A DNA stretch of 64,000 nt from Curtobacterium pusillum (GTDB lineage: Bacteria; Actinomycetota; Actinomycetes; Actinomycetales; Microbacteriaceae). A program made the translations under genes and the position numbers. This document shows positions 57,797 through 64,000 of this stretch, piece by piece. Position 1 is the first letter of the stretch, and each line of letters opens with the position of its first letter. A model generated the notes under the pieces. The model was not told the origin of the DNA. It ran no database searches and saw only the letters and a list, made by a program, of their open reading frames with translations. The stretch is from the NCBI GenBank assembly GCA_002025645.1, contig CP018783.1:3224001-3288000 (forward strand), in the 5' to 3' direction.

Positions 57797-60321
57797 CGAC
57801 GGCTGACGCGACGCGGACCGCCGGGGACGACCCGCGCCTCCAGGCCGACGCCGCGCACACGACGGACGCGACCGACACGACCGACGCGACCGACGCGACC
57901 GACAGGACGCCCGCGACCCGCGCCACCGCCCTGCTCGCCGCCATGACCCTCGAGGAGAAGACCGCCCAGCTCGTCGGCTACTGGCTCGACCAGAACGGCG
58001 TCGTCGCCCCGATGCAGGGCGAGATGACGGCCACGGCGGACGGCCGCACGCTCGCGGACATCACCCGCCACGGCATCGGCCAGTTCACCCGCGTCTACGG
58101 CACCCGACCCGTCGAACCGGACGAGCGTGCCGCCTGGCTGTGGGCGGAGCAGCGACGACTCATCCGCGAGACCCGGCTCGGGATCCCCGCGCTCGTCCAC
58201 GAGGAGTGCCTCACCGGACTCGCCGCCTGGAAGGCCGCCACGTTCCCGACGCCGCTGGCGTGGGGTGCGGCGTTCGACCCGGAGCTCGTCGAGCAGGTCG
58301 GTGCCGTGATCGGGCAGTCGATGCGGCAGCTCGGCGTCCACCAGGGGCTCGCGCCCGTGCTCGACGTGGTCCGTGATCCGCGCTGGGGCCGCGTCGACGA
58401 GTGCATCGGCGAGGACCCGTACCTGGTCGGGACCGTCGGCACGGCGTACGTCCGGGGGCTGCAGGGTGCCGGCGTGGACGCGACGCTGAAGCACTTCCTC
58501 GGCTACTCGGCGTCGCAGGCCGGCCGGAACCACGCACCCGTGCACGCCGGGCCGCGCGAGATCGCGGACGTCTTCCTGCCGCCCTTCGAGATGGCGCTGC
58601 GGGACGGTGGCGCGCGGAGCGTCATGAACTCGTACGCCGAGATCGACGGCGTGCCCGTCGCGGCGAACGGCGAGCTCCTGACCGACGTGCTGCGCGATCG
58701 GCTCGGGTTCGACGGGACGGTCGTCGCGGACTACTTCTCGGTCGCGTTCCTCGAGGTCATGCACGGCATCGCCGCCGACCGTGGCGAGGCCGCCGCGCTG
58801 GCGCTGTCCGCGGGCATCGACGTCGAGCTGCCGACGGGGGACGCGTTCCTGCAGCCGCTCGTCGACCGCGTGCGCGCCGGCCTCGTCGACGAGGCGCTCG
58901 TGGACCGGGCCGTGCTCCGGGTCCTCCGGCAGAAGGAGCGGCTCGGGCTGCTCGACCCGTCCGCGTTCGAGGACGAGCCGCCCACCGGCATCGACCTGGA
59001 CACGCCCCGGCACCGGGCACTCGCGAAGGCGCTGGCGGCTCGGTCGCTCGTCCTGCTGGCGAACCGACCAGTCCCCGGCGGAGCGGACACGGCGGGCGCC
59101 GCCGGTACTGCGCCCGTCCTCCCGCTCCGCGCCGACGCGACCGTGGCCCTGATCGGCCCGAACGCCGACCGTGCCGAGGCACTGCAGGGCTGCTACTCCT
59201 TCGCCAACCACGTCCTCGCCGCGCACCCGGACCTGCCGCTCGGCTTCGACATCCCGACCGTCCGCGAGGCCCTCACCACCTCGCTCGGATCGTCCGCCGT
59301 CCGCTTCGCCACCGGCTGCGCCGTCTCCGGCACGGACCGTTCCGGGTTCGCCGACGCGGTCGCCGTGGCGCAGGCCTCCGACGTCGCCGTGGTGGTCGTC
59401 GGCGACCAGGCCGGACTGTTCGGCCGCGGCACCGTCGGCGAGGGCAACGACACCGAGTCCCTCGACCTGCCCGGCGTGCAGCGCGAACTCGTCGAGGCCG
59501 TGGTCGCCACGGGCACACCCACCGTCGTGGTGCTGCTGACCGGACGACCGTACGCGATCGGGTGGGCACTCGACGGCGACGCCCAGGGGCCCGACGCGCT
59601 GCTGCCGGCAGCCGTCGTCCAGGCGTTCTTCCCCGGCGAGGAGGGCGGCACCGCGATCGCCGACCTCCTCACCGGCGCGGCCTTGCCCTCCGGCCGCCTG
59701 CCGGTCTCGCTCCCGCGCGCCGCCGGAGCGCAGCCGTACACGTACCTGCACCCGCGGCTCGGTGGACCGTCCGACGTCACCGCCACGGACTCGACGCCCG
59801 TGCGGCCGTTCGGCTTCGGGCTCACGTACACGACCTTCGCGTACGAGGACCTCGTCACCGATCCCACCGTCGGCAGCGACGGCGCGTTCGACGTGTCCGT
59901 GACGGTCCGGAACACCGGGGACCGCGCGGGTGACGACGTGGTGCAGCTCTACGGACACGACGTGCACGCCAGCGTCACGCGCCCGGTCGCGCAGCTCCTC
60001 GGCTACGCGCGGGTCGCGCTGGCACCGGGGGAGTCGGTGCGGGTGCGGTTCAGCGTGCCGGTCCAGCGGTTCGGCTTCACCGGTCGCGACCTGCGGAAGG
60101 TGGTCGAGCCCGGCGGCGTCGAGGTCTGGGTCGCGTCGCACGCCGCGGCGTCACGGCCTGGAGGCGCGGTGCACGCAGACGGGATCGTCGCCGTCGGCAG
60201 CGGGTCGGCTCCAGGGCCCGTCCCCGGCTCCGCCACGGACCGCGCGGTGGTCCGCGTCACCGGCCCCGTCCGCGAGGTCGAGGCGTCCGACCGCCGCATC
60301 GTCACGTGGGAGTGCGTCTGA
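57793..60321 (+). CDS. Glycoside hydrolase family 3 (beta-glucosidase/xylosidase type)
   Basis: The protein has 842 residues. After a low-complexity N-terminus (TDATDTTDATDATD, 9-bp repeats at 57865-57909) comes the GH3 barrel with ATLKHFLGYSASQAGRNH and nucleophile Asp in GTVVADYFSV, then the GH3 C-terminal sandwich (DVAVVVVGDQAG, FFPGEEGGTAIADLL) and a FnIII-like end (FDVSVTVRNTGDRAGDDVVQLY). No signal peptide: it probably cleaves imported oligosaccharides in the cytoplasm. A half-copy of the dispersed element is embedded at each end of the gene (57832-57846, 60155-60172). Confidence 0.93.
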   Translation: MTTADATRTAGDDPRLQADAAHTTDATDTTDATDATDRTPATRATALLAAMTLEEKTAQLVGYWLDQNGVVAPMQGEMTATADGRTLADITRHGIGQFTRVYGTRPVEPDERAAWLWAEQRRLIRETRLGIPALVHEECLTGLAAWKAATFPTPLAWGAAFDPELVEQVGAVIGQSMRQLGVHQGLAPVLDVVRDPRWGRVDECIGEDPYLVGTVGTAYVRGLQGAGVDATLKHFLGYSASQAGRNHAPVHAGPREIADVFLPPFEMALRDGGARSVMNSYAEIDGVPVAANGELLTDVLRDRLGFDGTVVADYFSVAFLEVMHGIAADRGEAAALALSAGIDVELPTGDAFLQPLVDRVRAGLVDEALVDRAVLRVLRQKERLGLLDPSAFEDEPPTGIDLDTPRHRALAKALAARSLVLLANRPVPGGADTAGAAGTAPVLPLRADATVALIGPNADRAEALQGCYSFANHVLAAHPDLPLGFDIPTVREALTTSLGSSAVRFATGCAVSGTDRSGFADAVAVAQASDVAVVVVGDQAGLFGRGTVGEGNDTESLDLPGVQRELVEAVVATGTPTVVVLLTGRPYAIGWALDGDAQGPDALLPAAVVQAFFPGEEGGTAIADLLTGAALPSGRLPVSLPRAAGAQPYTYLHPRLGGPSDVTATDSTPVRPFGFGLTYTTFAYEDLVTDPTVGSDGAFDVSVTVRNTGDRAGDDVVQLYGHDVHASVTRPVAQLLGYARVALAPGESVRVRFSVPVQRFGFTGRDLRKVVEPGGVEVWVASHAAASRPGGAVHADGIVAVGSGSAPGPVPGSATDRAVVRVTGPVREVEASDRRIVTWECV

Positions 60322-60360
60322 GGGGCCGGCGCGGGCGCGTTCAGTGGCTGTGCCTCGTTC

Positions 60361-60413
60361 AGTGAGCAGAAATGGTCGAGTCCGCTCGGGTGACTCGACC
60401 ATTTCTGCTCACT
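60361..60413. terminator. Perfect 22-bp hairpin between convergent genes
   Basis: Positions 60361-60382 pair without mismatch with 60392-60413 over a 9-nt loop. The right arm contains the stop codon of the RibD-like gene (60409-60411). Sequence unrelated to the CTGGAGGC family. Confidence 0.8.
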
Positions 60414-60990
60414 CGATGTCGCGTCGGTAGCGCGCGAGCACCAGGCCGTCCGAGGTCGCCTCGGCGCTCAGGAGCGTGAACCGATGCAGTGCGCGGTCGT
60501 CGGGAAACAGCCGGGTGCCCCCGCCGAGCACGACCGGGTGCAGCACGAGGAGCAGTTCGTCGACGAGCCCGAGGGGCAGGAGCGACCGGACGAGCGCCCC
60601 GCTCCCCATCACCACGAGGTTCCCGTCGAGCTCGTCGCGGAGTCGTGCCACCGCCGCGGGCACGTCCCCGGTCAGCAGGGTCGAGTTCGGCCACGGCAAG
60701 GCCGCGTCCGGGTCGGTCGAGGCGACGTACTTCGTGACGCCGTTCAACCCGTCCCGGAACGGTCCGCCCACCGCGTTCCAGTGCCCGAGCAGATCGTCGT
60801 AGGTCCGGCGCCCGAACAGCCACGAGAAGTCACTCCCCATGGCCGCGCCCATCGCTCGGCCGATCGCCGGGTCATCGCTCGACGCGGCCCAGCCGCCGTG
60901 CCGGAAGTCGCCGCGGGTGTCCTCGTCCGCCCGACCCGGACCCTGCACCACTCCGTCGAGGCTGAGGTGGTTGACCACGATCACGCTCAT
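60409..60990 (-). CDS. Dihydrofolate-reductase-like (RibD C-terminal) protein
   Basis: The protein has 193 residues. VNHLSLDGVVQGPG at the N-terminus, LFGRRTYDDLLGHW and VVMGSGALVRSLLP are typical of the YwjB/YyaP group of DHFR-fold proteins, related to the reductase domain of RibD. Their substrate is unknown. TACCGT (60998-61003) ends 7 nt before the ATG, suggesting a leaderless transcript. Confidence 0.88.
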   Translation of the reverse strand: MSVIVVNHLSLDGVVQGPGRADEDTRGDFRHGGWAASSDDPAIGRAMGAAMGSDFSWLFGRRTYDDLLGHWNAVGGPFRDGLNGVTKYVASTDPDAALPWPNSTLLTGDVPAAVARLRDELDGNLVVMGSGALVRSLLPLGLVDELLLVLHPVVLGGGTRLFPDDRALHRFTLLSAEATSDGLVLARYRRDIE

Positions 60991-61013
60991 GCGCGCGACG
61001 GTACGCGCGGGCG

Positions 61014-61811
61014 TCAGAGGATGCCGGTCAGGACTCCGCCGTCCGCTCGGACCGCAGCACCGTTCGTCGCCGAGGACCGTGGGCTCGCCAGGTAGGCCAC
61101 GAGGTGCGCGATCTCCTCCGGGGTGATGAACCGCTCGAGCAGCGTGGTCCGGTTCTGGCCGATCACCGCGGCCCGGACCGCCTCGGTCGGGACACCCTGC
61201 GCCGCAGCGATCGCCTCGACCGTCGAGGCCACCCCGTCCGAGTAGGTCGGGCCGCCGAGCACCGTGTTCACCGTGACGCCGGTGCCGCGGGTGCGCTTCG
61301 CGAGGCCGTTCCCGAGCGCCACCACCGCGGCCTTCGTCACGCCGTAGTGGACCATGTCGACCGGCACGTTCACGCCGGACTCGCTGCTGATGAACACGAC
61401 GCGGCCCCAACCGCGGTCGAGCATCGGGCCGAGGAGCGCGCGGGACAACCGGACGCCGCTCATCAGGTTGACGTCGAGGTACCTGGCCCACTCGTCGTCG
61501 TCGACGGCGTCGAAGTCGGCGAGGCCGAACAGCCCGACGTTGTTCACGAGGACGTCGACCTCGGGCAAGGTGTCGATCAGTACCGCAACCTGTTCGGGGT
61601 CGGCGAAGTCCGCGGCGGTGCCCGACACCTCCGCGCGGGGGTGTGCGGCCCGGAGTCGTTCCACCGTGGCGTCGACACGGTCTTGGTCGCGCCCGTTCAG
61701 CACCACCCGTGCGCCCTCGGCGGCGAGGGCTGCGGCGATCGCGTACCCGATGCCCTGCGTCGATCCGCTGACGAACGCCGTCCTGCCGGTCAGTCCCAGG
61801 TCCATGTCCAC
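61014..61811 (-). CDS. Short-chain dehydrogenase/reductase
   Basis: The protein has 265 residues. Cofactor loop SGSTQGIGYAIA, VLVNNVGLFG, and catalytic Tyr/Lys in YGVTKAA; PTYSDGVASTVEAI in the substrate lid is typical of a fatty-acyl/quinone-like SDR branch. AGGAG precedes the ATG at 61811. It is divergent from a MarR gene with two strong operators between, so it is probably induced by an electrophile or aromatic compound. Confidence 0.9.
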   Translation of the reverse strand: MDMDLGLTGRTAFVSGSTQGIGYAIAAALAAEGARVVLNGRDQDRVDATVERLRAAHPRAEVSGTAADFADPEQVAVLIDTLPEVDVLVNNVGLFGLADFDAVDDDEWARYLDVNLMSGVRLSRALLGPMLDRGWGRVVFISSESGVNVPVDMVHYGVTKAAVVALGNGLAKRTRGTGVTVNTVLGGPTYSDGVASTVEAIAAAQGVPTEAVRAAVIGQNRTTLLERFITPEEIAHLVAYLASPRSSATNGAAVRADGGVLTGIL

Positions 61812-61828
61812 TCCTGTCGTGTCAGTTC

Positions 61829-61876
61829 ACTTGCTCAGGCAAGTCAATCTATGACGCATCACTTGCTTGAGCAAGT
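61829..61876. promoter_or_regulatory. Twin MarR operators between SDR and MarR genes
   Basis: ACTTGC-TCAG-GCAAGT (61829-61844) and ACTTGC-TTGA-GCAAGT (61861-61876) are near-identical 16-bp dyads with centres 32 bp apart, about three helical turns, so two dimers would bind on the same face. Confidence 0.8.
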
Positions 61877-61895
61877 CACGGTGTAGCCTCGACGC

Positions 61896-62393
61896 ATGCC
61901 GAACCCCGACCAGGTCACCGCGCTGAGTGCCGAGCAACTCGAGGTCTGGGCCGCGCTGGCGACCGTCCTCGAGCGGCTGCCCACCGCCCTCGACGCGCAG
62001 CTCCAGCGCGACAGCGGCCTGACGCACTTCGAGCACGGGGTCCTCTTCGCCCTCGACGCGGCTCCCGACCGGACCCTCCGGATGAGCACCCTCGCCGGGT
62101 ACGCGAGCTGTACCCTCTCGCGGCTGTCCCGTGCGGTGACCCGGCTCGAGGGGAAGGGGTGGGTCCACCGCGTGGTCGACTCGAGCGACGGTCGGTTCAC
62201 GCTCGCCGAGCTCACGGCAGCCGGCCACGACCAGGTGGTGGCGTCCACCCCGGCGCACCAGGACCTCGTCCGACGGGTCGTCTTCGACGCCCTCACGCCG
62301 GCGCAGGCCCGACAGCTCGGGGTGATCGGCCGCCGCATCGCGGAGGCCGTCGGCGGCGGTCCGGTCTGGACCCCGCCGGCCGACGCGCGGTGA
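61896..62393 (+). CDS. MarR-family transcriptional regulator
   Basis: The protein has 165 residues: winged helix with STLAGYASCTLSRLSRAVTR and wing SSDGRFTLAEL. A cysteine lies in the recognition helix region (ASCTLS), which could make it redox-sensitive as in OhrR-like MarR proteins, though the position differs. TAGCCT (61884-61889) ends 6 nt before the ATG, and operator 2 overlaps the -35 region, so autorepression is expected. Confidence 0.9.
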   Translation: MPNPDQVTALSAEQLEVWAALATVLERLPTALDAQLQRDSGLTHFEHGVLFALDAAPDRTLRMSTLAGYASCTLSRLSRAVTRLEGKGWVHRVVDSSDGRFTLAELTAAGHDQVVASTPAHQDLVRRVVFDALTPAQARQLGVIGRRIAEAVGGGPVWTPPADAR

Positions 62394-62406
62394 ACGCCGG
62401 ATCGGT

Positions 62407-62448
62407 GGACTGGAGGCGCGGTGCGGGCTGGCACCGTGCCTCCGGTCC
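62407..62448. terminator. CTGGAGGC-family palindrome between convergent genes
   Basis: GGACTGGAGGCGCGGTGC (62407-62424) pairs with 62431-62448 over a 6-nt loop; the two mismatches are G-U pairs in RNA. It starts 14 bp behind the MarR stop and ends 23 bp before the convergent epimerase stop. Confidence 0.75.
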
Positions 62449-62471
62449 GCCGTCTGGTGGCGTCGCGGACG

Positions 62472-63371
62472 TCAGGCCGGCGTCGGGGCGACGTACGAGC
62501 CGTTCCGGACGTCGTCGAGCAGCGAGCGCTCGGACGGACGCCAGCCGTAGGTCGACTGCGCCTTCGTCGCGAGGAGGTGGGTCGACGTCGTCAGCGTGCG
62601 GACGGACGGGCCCATCTGCGCCTCCGCGACCTCGAGCGGGACCGAGACGGCCGGGGTGCCCGTGAGGTCGCCGATCGCCTCGGCGAGCTCTCGGAACGTG
62701 AACGGGACGGTGCCGACCGCGTTGTAGGCGCCGGTGACCGGGTGCTCGATCGCCCGAACGTAGAGGTCCGCGAGGTCGTCGACGTGCACCGGGTACCAGG
62801 CGTTCGCGCCGTCGCCGATGTACGTGGACGCCCCGTTCCCCGCCGCGGCGTCGATCAGGCCGGTGACGAGCCCGGTGCCCCCGCGGCCGAACACGAGACC
62901 GGCGCGGATCGCGATGCCCGCGACCCGGGCATCGCCGAGCACGATCCGCTCCGCCTGTGCCTTGACGGGCTGGGCGCTCACCGCGGGGAGCTCGGCGTCC
63001 TCCGTGACGTCGGTCGGGTCGGGGCCGTAGACGAGGCCGGTCGAGGTGTAGACGACGGGCTTCGGAGTCGTCCCCGGCGCGGCAGCGCCGTCGACGAGGG
63101 CGGCGACGGCGGCGAGCTCCGTCTGCATCGACTCCTCGGTCGGTGCGTAGTCGGAGGCGGCGTACACGACCGCATCCGCGGCGGCAGCAGCCGATCGCAG
63201 CACCGAAGTGTCGGCGATCGATCCGGCGACGGGTTCGGCGCCCGCTGCCCGGAGGCGTTCCGCGCTCTGGTCGGACCGGGCGAGGGCGGTGACGGTGTGG
63301 CCGGCAGTGAGGAGGTGTTCGACGAGGACCGAGCCGAAGTAGCCGGTGCCGCCGATGACGAAGATGTTCAT
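62472..63371 (-). CDS. NAD(P)-binding epimerase/NmrA-like protein
   Basis: The protein has 299 residues. Start MNIFVIGGTGYFGSVLVEHL, then VVYTSTGLVYGPD and YVPVHVDDLADL-like WYPVHVDDLADLYV, an extended SDR fold of the atypical NAD-epimerase group. ATG 63371 is chosen over the upstream frame because TAGCGT (63379-63384) ends 7 nt before it. Divergent from a MerR gene, which probably activates or represses it. Confidence 0.85.
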   Translation of the reverse strand: MNIFVIGGTGYFGSVLVEHLLTAGHTVTALARSDQSAERLRAAGAEPVAGSIADTSVLRSAAAAADAVVYAASDYAPTEESMQTELAAVAALVDGAAAPGTTPKPVVYTSTGLVYGPDPTDVTEDAELPAVSAQPVKAQAERIVLGDARVAGIAIRAGLVFGRGGTGLVTGLIDAAAGNGASTYIGDGANAWYPVHVDDLADLYVRAIEHPVTGAYNAVGTVPFTFRELAEAIGDLTGTPAVSVPLEVAEAQMGPSVRTLTTSTHLLATKAQSTYGWRPSERSLLDDVRNGSYVAPTPA

Positions 63372-63378
63372 GGACGGC

Positions 63379-63404
63379 ACGCTAAACTCTGACATCAGTG
63401 TCAA
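63379..63404. promoter_or_regulatory. MerR-type dyad and promoter elements
   Basis: TGACA-TCAG-TGTCA (63390-63403) is a perfect dyad in the 54-bp gap. On the minus strand it contains a consensus TTGACA (63399-63404), and TAGCGT lies at 63379-63384; the 14-bp spacing is short, so this pair may not act as one promoter. Confidence 0.5.
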
Positions 63405-63425
63405 GGTCAAGCGAGAGGCGGCGCG

Positions 63426-63773
63426 ATGCAGATCAGTGACCTGAGCCGGGCCAGCGGGGCGAGCGCCCGGTCGCTGCGGTACTACGAGCAGCTCGGGTTC
63501 ATCAGCCCCGAGCGCCGGTCGAACGGGTACCGCGAGTACGACGAGTCGGACGTCGAGACGGTCGGCACGATCAAGATGCTGCTCGACCTCGGGCTCCCGA
63601 CGGCGCTCATCGAGCAGGTCCTGCCGTGCACCCGCGGGACGAAGGTCGAGGACCAGTGTCCGGGGATCATCGACCAGGTCGTCGCGATCCGGGACGACAT
63701 GGACGCCCGGGCGCAGCGGTTGCTCGCGACGCGGGACGCGCTGTCGGAGTCGTTGTCGCGCGTGGGTCGCTGA
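63426..63773 (+). CDS. MerR-family transcriptional regulator
   Basis: The protein has 115 residues: HTH DLSRASGASARSLRYYEQLG, the RYYE wing motif, and a dimerisation helix. Two cysteines (Cys68 in LPCTRG, Cys78 in DQCPG) flank the sensor loop, suggesting thiol or redox sensing and not a classical metal site. GAGAGGCGG precedes the ATG. Divergent from the epimerase-like gene. Confidence 0.9.
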   Translation: MQISDLSRASGASARSLRYYEQLGFISPERRSNGYREYDESDVETVGTIKMLLDLGLPTALIEQVLPCTRGTKVEDQCPGIIDQVVAIRDDMDARAQRLLATRDALSESLSRVGR

Positions 63774-63811
63774 CCGCGGCGCCGGTCGTCGACGGGTGGC
63801 AGGGTGGACCG

Positions 63812-64000
63812 ATGGGGACGATCAGGAACATCGCCGTCGGGTTGCCCGTCCGGGACGGCCACGTGCTGCTCTCCGTCGGGTTCGACCGGGTCCGACAGCT
63901 CGGCTTCCACCGGGCGGTCGGGGGCGGGATCGAGTTCGGTGAACTCGCCGTCGAAGCAGTGCACCGGGAGTTCCGCGAGGAGCTCGACGTGGCGATCGAG
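63812..64000 (+). CDS. NUDIX hydrolase, N-terminal part cut by window edge
   Basis: 63 codons are visible, from MGTIRNIAVGLPVRDGHVLL to the window end. The NUDIX box GGGIEFGELAVEAVHREF followed by REELDV is present with all its key residues (GxxxxxE, REFREE). It hydrolyses a nucleoside diphosphate linked to some group; substrate unknown. The stop lies beyond 64000. Confidence 0.88.
   Translation, partial: MGTIRNIAVGLPVRDGHVLLSVGFDRVRQLGFHRAVGGGIEFGELAVEAVHREFREELDVAIE

Noticed and set aside
9809..62448. Insertion sequences or a composite transposon bounded by the palindromes
   Set aside because: No transposase, no target duplications and no consistent cargo between copies; the elements behave as single short repeats.
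63379..63404. Simple -35/-10 promoter for the epimerase-like gene
   Set aside because: TTGACA and TAGCGT are only 14 bp apart, too close for a normal promoter; the dyad is reported as a regulatory site instead.
1..64000. tRNA, rRNA, CRISPR arrays, prophage genes
   Set aside because: No cloverleaf-type stretches, spacer-repeat arrays, integrases or phage structural genes were seen on reading; gaps between genes are all below 300 bp.

Overview
The window is a very high-GC, gene-dense stretch of an actinobacterial chromosome. GTG starts are frequent, neighbouring genes often overlap by a GTGA or ATGA, many promoters look leaderless, and sugar ABC importers lack their own ATPase. Together with the secretome this points to Microbacteriaceae; a plant- or soil-associated Curtobacterium-like organism is a reasonable guess, but no marker gene is present to prove it. 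I saw no rRNA, tRNA, CRISPR array, transposase or phage gene.

Layout. 1-7.7 kb: a LacI-controlled polysaccharide locus (FAD oxidoreductase and LacI leftward; two permeases, a binding lipoprotein and a heparinase II/III-type lyase rightward). 7.8-13.4 kb: Kup potassium transporter, a CmtR-type metal sensor with a CDF exporter, a DUF808 membrane protein, an AraC regulator and a GNAT enzyme. 13.5-21.5 kb: manganese catalase, two VOC proteins, ArsC, and four TetR regulators among an aldo-keto reductase and two SDRs. 21.5-29.6 kb: DHA2 drug exporter with MarR, DEAD-box RNA helicase, a secreted FN3/beta-propeller protein, and an epimerase/TetR pair. 29.7-34.7 kb: a coupled three-gene exopolysaccharide operon (cellulose-synthase-like GT2, RsbW-like ATPase, GH26-like/OpgC acyltransferase fusion). 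34.8-37.8 kb: a secreted protein of unknown function and a NarL-type two-component system. 37.9-47.6 kb: two CUT1 sugar uptake operons around a LacI gene, one with ThuA and Gfo/Idh/MocA enzymes. 47.7-51.5 kb: a SipW-type export island. 51.5-53.4 kb: small protein, MarR and AraC. 53.4-60.3 kb: LacI, CUT1 importer and GH3 glycosidase. 60.4-64.0 kb: RibD-like reductase, SDR/MarR pair, epimerase/MerR pair and a partial NUDIX gene.

How the parts fit. Four CUT1 transporters, three of them beside LacI repressors with visible palindromic operators, describe a bacterium feeding on plant or microbial polysaccharide. None carries an ATPase gene, so they probably share an MsiK-type ATPase encoded elsewhere. 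The GT2-OpgC operon and the SipW island both build the cell surface. The most striking non-coding feature is a dispersed palindrome containing CTGGAGGC: eight full copies sit between genes, nearly all directly behind stop codons, and half-copies lie behind genes and inside a few coding sequences. Other long hairpins mark further gene ends. At least fourteen genes have a TANNNT -10 box ending 6-7 nt before the start codon, the signature of leaderless transcripts.
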